Origin: Pseudomonas fluorescens
Lineage (GTDB): Bacteria; Pseudomonadota; Gammaproteobacteria; Pseudomonadales; Pseudomonadaceae
Direction: 5' to 3'
DNA length: 64,000 nt
Assembly (NCBI RefSeq): GCF_001708445.1
Contig: NZ_CP015637.1
Location: 3,473,001 to 3,537,000, forward strand
Under the pieces are notes generated by a model that saw nothing but the letters and a program-made list of their open reading frames with translations, did not search any database and was not told where the DNA came from. How positions within the stretch are numbered: the stretch's first letter is position 1; every line of letters starts with the position of its first letter. The translations under genes and the position numbers were made by a program. Below, piece by piece: positions 54,427-64,000 of this stretch.

Positions 54427-55947
54427 TTGAACCCGGCCATTGGCAGGTTAGTCCTGACCCCAATGGACGTGAAGACGGTCGACGTTGAAGGCGTCTTCCG
54501 CGACTTTCGTGAATGCCTCAACACCTTTGACACCTGGGCGGCGAGCTTCTGGAGCTTTTCGGCACTCGATGTCGAGCAGGTATTCAAGGTAGGGGATGAG
54601 GTGGCGCTGGTCGCACCGACGACCCGTTCCCTCAATCCGAGCAGCACCGTCGCCACATGCCGGGCCGATGGCACGCTGACGCTGGTGCATATGTTCCAGA
54701 GCACGCGCTTCGTCCCCATCGGCAATACACCGGTGGTGCTGCAACGCGTTGATCCAAACGGCGGCCCGCTGGGTGAGCCGATCCAGCACACCATCGGCCC
54801 AAGCGGCATCCTCGAAATCACCGAGTGCGATCGCAACCAGCAGTACCAAATCACCTTCTATCCCAACGTTTCCAAGGATCACGTCAAAGCGCTGTATGCG
54901 TCTTATCAGTCGGTGATCGCCGAGCTGGAAGCGCGCCTGCGTGAAGAGTGGGCCGGCGCTTTCCAAGCTCAGTGGCAAGGCTATACGGACGCCAGCCCAC
55001 TGGACCGGCGCAGGCTGCTGGAGACCGCGTTCCTAAGTGGTATCGGCAAAGCGCTCTACAGCCTGTGGGACAACATTACGCAGCTGTATGAGCTGCTGAA
55101 AGACATCAAGCCCAACAGCGAAAAGCTGCTGCAATACCTCTCCCAGGCCGAGCTCGATGAGCTGTTGAAGCTGGGCAACGACAAGATCGCCCATGGCCTG
55201 CTGATGCTCAGCGATGAGCCGCTGCTGTTCATCTATGTGTCGGCGATGGTCAGTTGGATGCGCCTGCTGCCGCCCCCGCAAATGCATGAACTGTGGGGCG
55301 AGATCACCGGTGAGGTGCTGATCAACCTGCTGCTGATTTGGGCGACGGCCGGGATGGGGGTTGCGGTGCGCCTGGGCTCCCAGGTGCTGAGCCAGGTCAA
55401 GTCCGGACGGGCGCGGGAGCTGCTGCAGTTGCTCGCCAAGCAGGTTGCAGGACCGACGTTGGAGCCCCATGTGGCAGCGGCGAAACCGTTGTTGCTCGGC
55501 GGCTCGATGATCTCGAAGTCTGTACCTGTTGCACCGCTGAAGGCGGGTGAGAACCTGGTTTCAAACTCGGTGCCGGCAGTTCGAAACAAGAGCCAGCAAA
55601 CGGTATTGGTCCGGCAAGAGCACGTGGATGATGCGCCTGTTTCGGGGAAAAACCCTGCGGGGGATGCTGCCGCGTCTTCGGATAAAACCGTAACCAACGG
55701 CTGCCCGGTGTCGATGGTTACCGGCGAGGAGCTGCTCACCCTCACCGATGGCACGCTGGACGGGATCTTGCCGTTCGAGTGGACCCGGTTGTACCGCACC
55801 AGTGCGGTGGAAGTGGATTGCGGGTTGGGGTTTGGCTGGAGTCACATTCAGGAAACACGCGTTATCGTTGACGTTTTTCGCGAGCAAGAACTAGGCGTCC
55901 CCCTCGCTCCTACAGAAGGCGATGTCCGCTTAACTGAACGGCATTAG
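54427..55947 (+). pseudogene. Truncated Rhs-family protein (N-terminal part only)
   Basis: 506 residues. The N-terminal ~350 residues include a helical/hydrophobic part (VLINLLLIWATAGMGVAVRLG); then NGCPVSMVTGEELLTLTDGTLDGIL and FEWTRLYRTSAVEVDCGLGFGWSH, the start of an Rhs core (DUF6531). Right after GWSH the homology ends and ~33 residues follow from a dispersed repeat. The YD-repeat core and variable toxin domain (1000 or more residues in full Rhs proteins) are absent and no immunity gene follows. The frame starts at TTG 54427, whose TTGA overlaps the stop of a 14-codon ORF from ATG 54386. Confidence 0.75.
55858..55888. repeat. Dispersed intergenic repeat, copy 2
   Basis: CGCGTTATCGTTGACG...TTCGCGAGCAAG matches 40745-40775 at 29 of 31 positions. 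Here it is translated as the tail of the truncated Rhs frame. Confidence 0.7.
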
Positions 55948-55948
55948 G

Positions 55949-55966
55949 GCAAGCCCGCTCGCCACA
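55949..55966. repeat. Single 18-bp REP unit
   Basis: GCAAGCCCGCTCGCCACA, identical to the unit that is tandemly repeated at 37817-37924 and 52309-52380. Placed 1 bp after the stop of the truncated Rhs frame. Confidence 0.75.
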
Positions 55967-56027
55967 GGGAGATTGGTCGGGGGATGAGCACATCAAGGCG
56001 TCGTCCCCACCCAACGTCCGCGGCGCC

Positions 56028-57968
56028 CTAGGACTTGAACCGGCCCACCAGCCCATTCAACTCCGCCGACAAGCCGGCCAGCCGCCCCGAGTCATCCTGC
56101 GCAGAATTGGCCAGGCTCTCCACCAGCCGTGCCTCGTCGTAGATCTGCTGGATATGCCGGTTGATCTCTTCGGCCACGCTGTGCTGTTCCTCGGCGGCGG
56201 CCGATATCTGCAGGTTCTGGTCGCGAATCTCGTTGACCGACAACTGGATGCCTTCAAAACTGTCCCGCGCGCTTTCGATGGACGACACACTGGCGCGGGA
56301 CAGGTCCAGGCAACTGCTCATCTTCTGCGTCACTTCCTCGGTCTTGCTGCCGAGGGTACCGAGCAGTTGTTCGATCTCGCCGGTGGAGTCGGAAGTGCGC
56401 TTGGCCAGCGCCCGCACTTCATCCGCCACCACCGCAAAGCCGCGGCCTTGATCACCCGCCCGGGCGGCTTCAATGGCCGCGTTGAGCGCCAGCAGGTTGG
56501 TCTGTTCGGCAATCGCACGGATAGTGCCAATGATCTGGTTGATGCTGCGGCTGCCGGCCTCCAGCTCGACCATGGCTTCGGACGACTCGGTCAAGCGGCG
56601 GCCGAGCCGGTTGACGTTGTCCGTGGTCATTTCGATCTGCTGCTTGCCCTCGGCCACGCGGCGATGGCCGTTCTCGGCGGACTCCGCTGCGCCGCTGCAC
56701 GACCGCGCCACTTCATTGGCGGTGGCCACCATTTCATTGAATGCCGTGGACACCAGTTCGACCGCTTCCCGCTGGCGCCCGGCGGCTTCGTTCATGTTGT
56801 GCGCCACTTCGCTGTTGACCCGTGAAGCGTCCTGCAAGTTGGTCGACGCCGCGCCAATATGCTGGATCAGCTGGCGGATCGCCGCGAGGAACTTGTTGAA
56901 CCAACCGGCCAGTTCAGCGGTTTCATCCTTGCCCTGCACCCGCAGTTCGTGGCGCAGGTCTCCTTCGCCCTGGGCGATGGATTGCAAGCCGGTGCTGACC
57001 TGACCGATCGGCTTGACGATCACCTTGGAGAACGCCGCGGCGATCAGGCCAAAGATCAGGACCAGCACCGCCACGATGATTGTGGTCAGGTAGGTCATGC
57101 GCGTGGCGGCGGCCATCACTTCGTTGTATTCGATCAACCCCACATAACGCCAGCCCAGGCCGGGGGAGGTCCAGATATTGGCCATGTAGCGCACGCCATC
57201 GATCACCACTTCGGTCGATCCCTGGGCGGTCTCGGCCAAATGTGCGTACGGCGCGCCAAGGTCCTTGAGCGGCTTGAAACTGTGCTTGGCATCGCGAGGG
57301 TCAACCAGGACCACGCCGTCTTCGATCAGCATCACATAGCCGCTTTCGCCCAGCTTGATACTCTTGACCAGCTCGGTGAGGTTCTTCAGCGACACACTCA
57401 CCACGAATACGCCCTTGGCCTTGCCGGCGTTATCCAGTAGCGCCCGCGCGGTGCCGACCAGCGCGACGTCATCCTTGTCGTAATAGTAAGCCGGGGTGCG
57501 CACGGTCTTGCCGGGGCTGGCCATCGCCGCCTTGTACCAGGGGCGCGTGCGCGGGTCGTACTTGGCCAGTTGCGGGTCGTCGGGCCATTTGACGTAAGTG
57601 CCGTCTTCCAGGCCGATGGACAGGATCGCCGCAGAAGGATGGGTCGCGCCAAAACGCGCGAACCGTTCGATCACCTGCTGGGCCTGCGCCGGCATGGGCT
57701 GGCTGGCGGCGTTGTCGGGTCGATAATCCTTGAGGGTGTTCACGGACGTGTATACAGGATCTGCCGCCATTTGATCGACGTTCTGCAGCGTACCCTCGAA
57801 GAATTGCCGGATATTGCCATCGATCTGGCGTATCTCACGGGTACTGCCATCGATGAACTGATCGACTGCCTGGGTTCGCGTATTCATCACGGAGATCACC
57901 GCGACCAGGCTAACCGGGATAAACGCGACAGATACAAACGCAAGGACCAGCTTATTCTTTATTTTCAT
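56028..57968 (-). CDS. Methyl-accepting chemotaxis protein with dCache domain
   Basis: 646 residues from ATG 57968. TM1 ([21 protein letters not shown]), periplasmic dCache (~35-290), TM2 ([22 protein letters not shown]), HAMP, and a signalling hairpin ([33 protein letters not shown]). The Cache site carries [12 protein letters not shown] and PAYYYD, like amino-acid-sensing dCache_1 proteins, but the distal Asp of the amino-acid motif is Ser ([11 protein letters not shown]), so the ligand may differ. ATG 57980 is an alternative start. Confidence 0.92.
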   Translation of the reverse strand: MKIKNKLVLAFVSVAFIPVSLVAVISVMNTRTQAVDQFIDGSTREIRQIDGNIRQFFEGTLQNVDQMAADPVYTSVNTLKDYRPDNAASQPMPAQAQQVIERFARFGATHPSAAILSIGLEDGTYVKWPDDPQLAKYDPRTRPWYKAAMASPGKTVRTPAYYYDKDDVALVGTARALLDNAGKAKGVFVVSVSLKNLTELVKSIKLGESGYVMLIEDGVVLVDPRDAKHSFKPLKDLGAPYAHLAETAQGSTEVVIDGVRYMANIWTSPGLGWRYVGLIEYNEVMAAATRMTYLTTIIVAVLVLIFGLIAAAFSKVIVKPIGQVSTGLQSIAQGEGDLRHELRVQGKDETAELAGWFNKFLAAIRQLIQHIGAASTNLQDASRVNSEVAHNMNEAAGRQREAVELVSTAFNEMVATANEVARSCSGAAESAENGHRRVAEGKQQIEMTTDNVNRLGRRLTESSEAMVELEAGSRSINQIIGTIRAIAEQTNLLALNAAIEAARAGDQGRGFAVVADEVRALAKRTSDSTGEIEQLLGTLGSKTEEVTQKMSSCLDLSRASVSSIESARDSFEGIQLSVNEIRDQNLQISAAAEEQHSVAEEINRHIQQIYDEARLVESLANSAQDDSGRLAGLSAELNGLVGRFKS

Positions 57969-58168
57969 CGAGACGACCATCAGCGGAGAGGGCGGCCAAA
58001 TCGCCGAGACACTGCGATTTGCTTTCACCGATGTTTCGGCTCGCTTGGGTTAAAGCTTTAGGGTTTTTTGTACACAATACAATTCTGGATTGTTCTGTAT
58101 CCAATTGGCAGGCGATGCGCCGAACAACGCTGCGCATCACCTGGGATATCGACGCACAAGGGACCGCT

Positions 58169-59035
58169 TCAGTCCGCGATGGCGTTCAACGCAGCCAGCG
58201 CCTCGTCCGGCACAGCCCATTCGCCCACCGCAAGGTTTTCATGCAAATGGGCCACCGAGGAGGTGCCCGGAATCAACAGGATATTGGGCGAGCGCCGCAA
58301 CAACCACGCCAGCGCCAATTGCTTCGGTGTTACGCCCAGCCCCTGCGCAACGCTGGATAAGGTCGAAGACTGAACCGGAGTAAATCCACCCAGCGGGAAG
58401 AACGGCACATAGGCAATGCCTTCCTCAGCCAGGGTGTCGATCAAGGCGTTGTCGTGTTGATGGGCGATGTTGTACAGGTTCTGCACGCAAACGAACTTGA
58501 CGATGCGGCGTGCCTCGGCCACTTGGGTCGGCGTGACATTGCTGATGCCAATATGGCGTATCAACCCCTGGTGTTGCAGTTCAGCGAGGGTGTCCAACGC
58601 GGCGGCGTTCGAGCCTTCGCACGGGCCCATTGTGGAATGCATCGAGCGGAAGTTGACCACGTCCAGCACCTCCAGCCCCAGGTTGCGCAAGTTGTCATGC
58701 ACCGCCTGCGTCAGTTCTTCCGGGGTGGACGCCGCCAGCCATCCACCTTCAGCGTCACGACGGGCGCCGATCTTGGTGACTATCGTGAGGTCGTGCCGAT
58801 AGGGATGCAGGGCCTCGTGAATCAGTTGGTTGGTGATATGCGGCCCATAAAAATCGCTGGTATCGATATGGTTGACGCCGCAGGCGACCGCCTCACGCAG
58901 CACGGCCAACGCGGCGTCGCGGTCCTTGGGAGGGCCAAATACGCCAGGGCCTGCCAATTGCATCGCGCCGTAACCCATGCGGTTGACCTCGCGGTCGCCC
59001 AGTATGAATGTCTTGCTGTTTTTCAAACCTGTCAT
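58169..59035 (-). CDS. ydbC: Aldo/keto reductase, YdbC-like
   Basis: 288 residues from ATG 59035 (MTGLKNSKTFILGDREV). Strong resemblance to E. coli YdbC: MGYGAMQLAGPGVFGPPKDR, HIDTSDFYGPHITNQLI, GISNVTPTQVAEAR, YVPFFPLGGFTPVQSSTL, ILLIPGTSSVAHLHENL. The tetrad Asp, Tyr and Lys (TIVTKIGAR) are present; the His position reads FRSMHS. Homologues reduce pyridoxal and other aldehydes. Divergent from a TetR regulator with a palindromic operator between. Confidence 0.9.
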   Translation of the reverse strand: MTGLKNSKTFILGDREVNRMGYGAMQLAGPGVFGPPKDRDAALAVLREAVACGVNHIDTSDFYGPHITNQLIHEALHPYRHDLTIVTKIGARRDAEGGWLAASTPEELTQAVHDNLRNLGLEVLDVVNFRSMHSTMGPCEGSNAAALDTLAELQHQGLIRHIGISNVTPTQVAEARRIVKFVCVQNLYNIAHQHDNALIDTLAEEGIAYVPFFPLGGFTPVQSSTLSSVAQGLGVTPKQLALAWLLRRSPNILLIPGTSSVAHLHENLAVGEWAVPDEALAALNAIAD

Positions 59036-59073
59036 CGGGGTCGCCCTTGCTTCAGCGGAGTAAGGCTCTAATA

Positions 59074-59087
59074 TGAAGGATCCTTCA
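59074..59087. promoter_or_regulatory. Palindromic operator between AKR and TetR genes
   Basis: TGAAGGATCCTTCA is a perfect 14-bp palindrome flanked by ATA(T) on both sides, centred in the 72-bp divergent promoter. TAATAT at 59069-59074 could be the -10 of the TetR gene. A likely site for the TetR protein at 59108. Confidence 0.6.
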
Positions 59088-59107
59088 GATATTGGAATTC
59101 GCATTCC

Positions 59108-59752
59108 GTGAGCACCCTCAAAGCGTCCTTGAAGCCAAGAAAAACAGCGGTTCAGGCGCGCTCAGCCGCGACTGTCGAGGCCTTGCACACGGCAACCCTT
59201 CAGGTTTTGACCCAGCAGGGCCTGATCCGCTGCACAACCACCCGGGTGGCCGAGCGTGCCGGCATGTCGGTGGGCAGCCTCTACCAGTACTACCCGAATC
59301 GCGACGCGCTGCTCGCCGCCGTGCTGGCAAAACACCTGGAGTGGGTGGCCGAGGCGGTGGAGCAGGCATGCGCTCGCCATCGGCAGGTGCCGGTGGCTGA
59401 GATGGCCGCCGGCCTGGTCACGGCATTGGTGGCCGCCAAGTTACGCGACCAGGGCGCGTCCAAGGCGTTGTATGCCATCGCGGGCGAGCGGGGTGGTGCG
59501 GAGCTGGTCGCCCGCATCAATACGCGCATGGTGGCGGCCATCGCCGCGATGCTGGAGACCGCCCCCGATGCGCATTTCGAAGACCCGATCCTGACCGCCG
59601 GGATTTCGCTCAGCGCGATCGTCGGCCCGGTCAGGACGTTGCTCGAAGGCAATGCCTCGCCTACGTTCGAAGCCGGTCTTGAACAGCAGACCACGCTGCT
59701 GTTGCGGGCTTATCTGCAAGTCCATGGGGGGCCCGCTGCACTTAAGGCGTAG
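59108..59752 (+). CDS. TetR-family regulator
   Basis: 214 residues from GTG 59108. Helix-turn-helix RCTTTRVAERAGMSVGSLYQYYPNRDALL (~41-69). The C-terminal domain resembles the AcrR/TetR_C type. The divergent YdbC-like gene is its expected target. Confidence 0.87.
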   Translation: MSTLKASLKPRKTAVQARSAATVEALHTATLQVLTQQGLIRCTTTRVAERAGMSVGSLYQYYPNRDALLAAVLAKHLEWVAEAVEQACARHRQVPVAEMAAGLVTALVAAKLRDQGASKALYAIAGERGGAELVARINTRMVAAIAAMLETAPDAHFEDPILTAGISLSAIVGPVRTLLEGNASPTFEAGLEQQTTLLLRAYLQVHGGPAALKA

Positions 59753-59779
59753 GGCAAGCGTGAACGTGATTACGCACGG

Positions 59780-60358
59780 TCAGTCCGTTTGCAACGGGGC
59801 GGCCGCGGCCAGGATTTCAGCTGTCTCGATCACCCTGGCGTAGTCCATCGCCAGATTGCTCAGCGACAATGCATGCACGTCCTCCGCCGGCCACAGGCGC
59901 CCGGCCAAGTCGGTTTGATCGAACGTGTAGCAGGCGTCCGCCGCCACGATTACCTCGAAGCCGAGGTTGCCGCCGGATCGCGCCGTGGCTTCAACCGAGT
60001 TGTTGGTGATCACCCCAACGATCACCAACTGCTTGATCGAGCGCACATGCAGCCAACGCTCCAGGCCCGTGGTGGTGAACGCATCCGGGACGTTCTTTTC
60101 CAGTACCTGCTCATGCGCCAACGGGCACAAGGCCGGCTGGAATTCACAGCCAGGCTGACCCGGCCAAAAGACCGAGTCGGGAGAGCGAGACATATGTCGG
60201 ACATGGACAATGGGCCGCTGGGATCGCCGCCACGCGTTGAGCAGGTGCTGCATCTGCAACTCGGCGTGCGGGTTGTTGCGTCGCCCAAGCCTGGGATGGT
60301 TCATGCCCTGCTGCATGTCGATGATCAACAAGGCGGCGTTTGTCGCTAACGGTTCCAT
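59780..60358 (-). CDS. Isochorismatase-fold cysteine hydrolase-like protein
   Basis: 192 residues from ATG 60358 (AAGGAG upstream). Fold motifs: AALLIIDMQQGM (Asp), VLEKNVPDAF (Lys), cis-peptide loop VIVGVITNNSVEATAR. The position of the nucleophilic Cys in the usual TxxCV motif is Ser (TNNSV), so amidase chemistry is uncertain. It belongs to the YcaC/isochorismatase superfamily. Convergent with the TetR gene. Confidence 0.87.
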   Translation of the reverse strand: MEPLATNAALLIIDMQQGMNHPRLGRRNNPHAELQMQHLLNAWRRSQRPIVHVRHMSRSPDSVFWPGQPGCEFQPALCPLAHEQVLEKNVPDAFTTTGLERWLHVRSIKQLVIVGVITNNSVEATARSGGNLGFEVIVAADACYTFDQTDLAGRLWPAEDVHALSLSNLAMDYARVIETAEILAAAAPLQTD

Positions 60359-60485
60359 GGCAGCTCCTTTGACTGGCGAGAAGCGCAACATATCAGTCGA
60401 TACATGGGCCATGGCAGGGATTTATTCGAAGCCCGCAGCATTTCCCATTACACTGCGGCGCAAAATTTCAGCAAGGATGCTTTGG

Positions 60486-61889
60486 ATGCGTGTGTTATTG
60501 AGCGGTGCGTTCCTTTCCATGACCCTCACGGCTCCCGTGATGGCCGAGCCGCGCTCATTCTCGGTCAATGACCCCAGCGGTCAATACCTGGTGGAGGTGT
60601 TGTTTCCAGAGGTGCCGCAAGACCTCCGCCAGCCGGCCCGTGCCCTGGTTACCGTGCGTGACCGGGCCACCCTCCAAACCCTGCAACAGCTGCAAACCCC
60701 TGCCGCCAATGTGCCGCTGGATCGCAATGGCAAGACAGACAGCGACCATCTGGTGGGTGCCTACGGTGTGTTGTATTTCGCCGATATCAACGCCGACGGC
60801 CGCCAGGACCTGGCTATCCGCAATGGCGAGGACGCCGAGGAGAGCCTGCAGTACCACTACGATGTGTACCTGCAAGACCCGCACAAGCCCCAATGGGTGC
60901 TGAACCGGCCATTGACGGAGCTGGCGAACGAAACCTTCGGCGGCATGTTTTCGGTGGACAAGGACGGCATCATCCATTCGCAAACCGACCGTGGCTGCTG
61001 CTGGACGCGCTCCAGCCGCCTGCAAATGCGCGAGGGTGAGTTGGTGCGACTGGATGCCTATACCCAGGAACAAGTGCCGCCCACCGAATACGGTGAAAAC
61101 TCCAGCATGCCCAGCGGCTACATGCTGCGCACCACCGGTGTATTGAAGGACGGCAAGTGGCAGGAAACACCGCGCCTGGAAGGTCCCGTCAACGAAGATC
61201 CGCAGTATCTGGCCGGCACCCTCGACGGCAAGATCCCGGTGGCGCTCTGGTATCAGCAACAGGGCGCCGTGTTGATCGGTGAGCTGCGCTACACCAAGAG
61301 TGGCAGCGGCAAGCCGATCAAGTTGGTTGGCGACCAAAGCGACTATGACGACAAGCCTTTCGTCTACCTGCACGAATATACCGATGATGGTCATCAGACC
61401 GGCATTTGGCGGATCACCCGGGAAACCGTCGAGCCTTATCACTACAGCGGCACCTGGGTCAGTTCCGCCAAGGGGCAGCCGCGTGAACTGGCCATCCAGT
61501 TGCGCCCGGAAGACCGTGAACCCGAGTACGAAAAACTCAGTGACGTCGCCCGTGACCAGCGCAGCGGCCACTACCAGATGCGCGATGACTTCCTGGGCCG
61601 CGACGGTGATCTGGACCTGGAGATCCTGCCCGAGCGTGATGCCCAGGGCCGGGAGCTTGCACGATTGACCCTGACACTCAACGCCGCTGGAACCTCAAAA
61701 ACCATCGCCAGCGCGCATCACACGGTTGCGATGGAAACCGAAAACCTGATTATCGTGCCGGAACCCCTGGCGTCTCGGCGCGTTGGCCCGTACCACATCC
61801 AACTGGTGAAAAACTTCGCGGTGATCGAACACAACTCGGCGCCGGATAGCCAGGATTACTTCACCGGGATGTACCGCAAGCAGCCTTGA
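60486..61889 (+). CDS. Secreted hypothetical protein (XAC2610-like)
   Basis: 467 residues from ATG 60486 (AAGGA 8 nt upstream). Signal peptide MRVLLSGAFLSMTLTAPVMA; the mature part begins EPRSFSVNDPSGQY. Contains a DINADGRQDLAIR calcium/FG-GAP-like loop and a CCWTRSSRLQMREGELV block seen in XAC2610-family proteins. Two adjacent Cys (GCCW). Periplasmic or surface location expected; role unknown. Confidence 0.7.
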   Translation: MRVLLSGAFLSMTLTAPVMAEPRSFSVNDPSGQYLVEVLFPEVPQDLRQPARALVTVRDRATLQTLQQLQTPAANVPLDRNGKTDSDHLVGAYGVLYFADINADGRQDLAIRNGEDAEESLQYHYDVYLQDPHKPQWVLNRPLTELANETFGGMFSVDKDGIIHSQTDRGCCWTRSSRLQMREGELVRLDAYTQEQVPPTEYGENSSMPSGYMLRTTGVLKDGKWQETPRLEGPVNEDPQYLAGTLDGKIPVALWYQQQGAVLIGELRYTKSGSGKPIKLVGDQSDYDDKPFVYLHEYTDDGHQTGIWRITRETVEPYHYSGTWVSSAKGQPRELAIQLRPEDREPEYEKLSDVARDQRSGHYQMRDDFLGRDGDLDLEILPERDAQGRELARLTLTLNAAGTSKTIASAHHTVAMETENLIIVPEPLASRRVGPYHIQLVKNFAVIEHNSAPDSQDYFTGMYRKQP

Positions 61890-61928
61890 CCCGCGCGTCT
61901 TCCACCTTTTGAGGCTCAGTGACACCCA

Positions 61929-62453
61929 ATGCCACTACACATTCGCCTGGCGCGACTGGATGACGCGCCGTTATTGCCCGCCATCGAGCATTCTGCCGCC
62001 CAAGCCTTTCAACTGATCGATGGCTTGGGCTGGCTGGCCAGCGCAGGCACCTTGACCGTCGAGCGTCATCGGCAGTGGATCGCGCTGTCGACCTGTTGGG
62101 TGGCGGTCGATGCCAACGATCAACCTCAAGGATTTCTGTGCGCAGAACGCCAGGGCGACGACCTGCATATCCATGAGGTGTCGGTCGCTCGGTCGCTGCA
62201 CGGCCAGGGCTGGGGGCGCAAGCTGGTTGAGGCGGCGATGGACGCTGCGCGCTCACAGGCACTGCGCGCAGTGACCCTGACGACGTTCAGGCAGGTGCCG
62301 TGGAATGCACCGTTCTACCGTCGCCTGGGGTTTGAGCTGCAAGCCGAGGCGTCATTGGATCAGCGCTTGGCCGGGATGTTGGCAGACGAGTATGCACACG
62401 GCTTTGAGCCCGGCAGCCGCTGCGCCATGGTGTGGCGGGTGGCCAGAGCTTGA
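61929..62453 (+). CDS. GNAT-family N-acetyltransferase
   Basis: 174 residues. Acetyl-CoA motif RSLHGQGWGRKLVEAAMDAAR and the C-terminal PFYRRLGFELQAE. Starts 39 bp after the secreted protein gene, possibly co-transcribed. Substrate unknown. Confidence 0.88.
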   Translation: MPLHIRLARLDDAPLLPAIEHSAAQAFQLIDGLGWLASAGTLTVERHRQWIALSTCWVAVDANDQPQGFLCAERQGDDLHIHEVSVARSLHGQGWGRKLVEAAMDAARSQALRAVTLTTFRQVPWNAPFYRRLGFELQAEASLDQRLAGMLADEYAHGFEPGSRCAMVWRVARA

Positions 62454-62510
62454 CCACCCGACGACCTTTCAGCCCGGCCCCCGACTTTGCTGGATGCGGT
62501 GGGTCGCCTG

Positions 62511-64000
62511 TCAGCGATTGAAACGTTCAACCAATGCATATTGGGTGGACGCGGTGCGGGTCAGCTCCTTGCTCAGGTCGGTGGATTGATGCGCCTGGAC
62601 CGAGGTCTGGTCGGCCAGTGTGGCAATGGTTGTGATGTTGCGGCTGATCTCCTCGGCCACGGCGCTCTGTTCCTCGGTGGCGGCGGCGATCTGGGTGGTC
62701 ATGTCGGTGATGTGGGACACCGCTTCGCTGATGCCCACCAATGCCTGGTCGGCCTCAAGCACCCAAGCCACGCCTTCCTGGGCCTGGCGATGGCCGTTCT
62801 CCATGCTTTGCACGGCATTGTTGGACGACGCCTGGAGCTTGGTGATCAGCCCGTGGATCTGGGTGGTGGATTGCGAGGTGCGTTGTGCCAGCTGTCGGAC
62901 TTCGTCGGCGACCACGGCAAATCCGCGCCCCATCTCGCCGGCACGGGCCGCTTCGATGGCCGCGTTGAGGGCCAGCAGGTTGGTCTGGTCGGCGATGCCT
63001 TTGATCACATCGACGACGGTGCCGATTTCATCGCTGTCCCTGGCCAGCTGCGCCACGGTGACACCCGTTTCGCCGACCACCGCGGAAAGCCGCTCGATGG
63101 CTTCGCGGGTATCCCGCGCCACCTCACGGCCGCGCCCGGTCAGCAAGTTGGCTTGCTGGGTGGCATCGGCGGTGCGCTGCACATGGCTGGCGACTTCCTG
63201 GGTGGTCGCGGCCATCTGGTTGACGGCGGCCGAGACCTGCTCGGTTTCGACGCGCTGGCGGTCCAGGCCGGTGGAGCTGGCCGTGGCCAGTCGGTCGGAT
63301 TGCCCGGCCAGCGCACTGAGTTGCTCGGCGCTGTCCTGCAAACGGGTCAGGCAAGTCTTCAGGCGCGCGTTCTGGCTGAGGAACGCGGTTTCCAGGCGTG
63401 CCTGGGGACCGGCTTCATCGCTGTACATCTGTGCGATCAAGGCATCGGAGGTGGATGGCTCGACGCCGACCAGCAAGCGCAGGGTCGCGCGCTGGCGCCA
63501 CTGTGAGCAGAGCAGCGCCACCGGAACCGCGACGCCCACCGCCACGGCAATGGCCAGCGGCGCGCTGAGGAACAGCCCACCCACCGCGCCGGCAAGGCCG
63601 GTGGCGATATACGGCACGCAGCTCATCAAGGCCGGCGCCCAGGTGTCCAGGGCGGCCACGGCGGCTTTACCCTGGCTCAGACGCCGATACAGCGCCTGGG
63701 CACGCCGGATCTCATCGGCGGTCGGCTTGACCCTGACCGACTCGAAACCCACCACGCGGTTGCCCTCGAAAATCGGCGTGACATAGGCGTTGACCCAATA
63801 ATGATCGCCGTTTTTCGAGCGATTCTTGACGATGCCCATCCACGGCAGCCCCTGCTTGAGCGCACGCCACATATGGGCAAACACGGCGGGAGGCACGTCG
63901 GGATGGCGCACGATATTCTGCGGCGCCCCGATCAGGTCGGCGCGTTCAAAACCGCTGATATCGACAAAAGCATCGTTGCAGTAAGTGATCATCCCATCCA
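62511..64000 (-). CDS. Aer-like chemotaxis/energy-taxis receptor, 5' end outside window
   Basis: Partial; the frame is open to the right edge. It begins inside a PAS domain ([37 protein letters not shown], quoted in part), matching Aer/redox sensors. A hydrophobic membrane anchor lies near residues 135-185 of the visible part ([20 protein letters not shown]). The C-terminus is a methyl-accepting signalling hairpin ([19 protein letters not shown]). PAS with membrane segments but no periplasmic domain fits intracellular redox/oxygen sensing. Confidence 0.92.
   Translation of the reverse strand, partial: DGMITYCNDAFVDISGFERADLIGAPQNIVRHPDVPPAVFAHMWRALKQGLPWMGIVKNRSKNGDHYWVNAYVTPIFEGNRVVGFESVRVKPTADEIRRAQALYRRLSQGKAAVAALDTWAPALMSCVPYIATGLAGAVGGLFLSAPLAIAVAVGVAVPVALLCSQWRQRATLRLLVGVEPSTSDALIAQMYSDEAGPQARLETAFLSQNARLKTCLTRLQDSAEQLSALAGQSDRLATASSTGLDRQRVETEQVSAAVNQMAATTQEVASHVQRTADATQQANLLTGRGREVARDTREAIERLSAVVGETGVTVAQLARDSDEIGTVVDVIKGIADQTNLLALNAAIEAARAGEMGRGFAVVADEVRQLAQRTSQSTTQIHGLITKLQASSNNAVQSMENGHRQAQEGVAWVLEADQALVGISEAVSHITDMTTQIAAATEEQSAVAEEISRNITTIATLADQTSVQAHQSTDLSKELTRTASTQYALVERFNR

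Overview
The window is chromosomal DNA of a Pseudomonas, most likely the P. fluorescens group. The evidence is the gacA-uvrC-pgsA-tRNA-Gly block, a DUF1652 gene, the dehydrocarnitine CoA-transferase (dhc) locus, an aru-type arginine transaminase pathway cluster, and the GC-rich REP/REPIN intergenic repeats typical of that group. Genes are densely packed and GC-rich. The clearest exception is an AT-rich island at about 26.1-28.5 kb. No CRISPR array, rRNA, integrase or transposase was seen.

Layout. 0-2.3 kb: the 3' end of a degenerate 3-hydroxyacyl-CoA dehydrogenase, a possible gene remnant and a DUF2891 gene. 2.4-5.7 kb (minus): gacA, uvrC, pgsA and tRNA-Gly. 5.8-6.5 kb: a divergent cI/Cro-like regulator pair. 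6.5-9.4 kb: GNAT and nitrilase genes, then a DAHP synthase preceded by two aromatic-residue-rich leader ORFs and an intrinsic terminator, which looks like an attenuator. 9.5-16.8 kb (minus): TetR regulator, enoyl-CoA hydratase, acyl-CoA dehydrogenase, ADP-forming acyl-CoA ligase, AruI-like decarboxylase and a quinone reductase. Where P. aeruginosa has the transaminase gene aruH, this window has only a 39-codon ORF. 17-22.7 kb: dkgB, a degenerate receiver, a BvgS-like hybrid kinase and its LuxR-type response regulator. 23-24.4 kb: mgtC beside what looks like an mgtA gene reduced to its two ends.

24.5-32.5 kb: small housekeeping genes, then the most unusual locus. It holds an AT-rich flavin amino-acid 2-monooxygenase/oxidase, a nitrilase-family amidase and an internally duplicated membrane protein, followed by a PAS-LuxR regulator flanked by two matching palindromes. 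The enzyme pair resembles the monooxygenase-plus-amidase logic of DavB/DavA or IaaM/IaaH, with an unfamiliar membrane partner. 32.5-46 kb: MFS transporter, RcnB-like protein, XRE-cupin regulator with a gamma-glutamylpolyamine synthetase-like enzyme and AlkC-like protein, LysR/GMC oxidoreductase/MHS transporter, topoisomerase III, a CBS protein and a sirtuin.

46-64 kb: a 560-bp gene-free stretch with a 12-bp-arm palindrome, a small conserved-looking gene, the dhcR-dhcA-dhcB-atoB catabolic locus, a thioesterase, two lipoproteins, a LysE exporter, an Rhs gene cut off shortly after its core begins, two chemoreceptors (the last running off the right edge), a YdbC-like reductase with a divergent TetR, an isochorismatase-fold hydrolase, a secreted protein and an acetyltransferase. 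REP-type repeats with expandable 18-bp tandem units lie at 37.6 and 52.2 kb, with a single unit at 55.9 kb. They have supplied the C-terminus of at least one protein.
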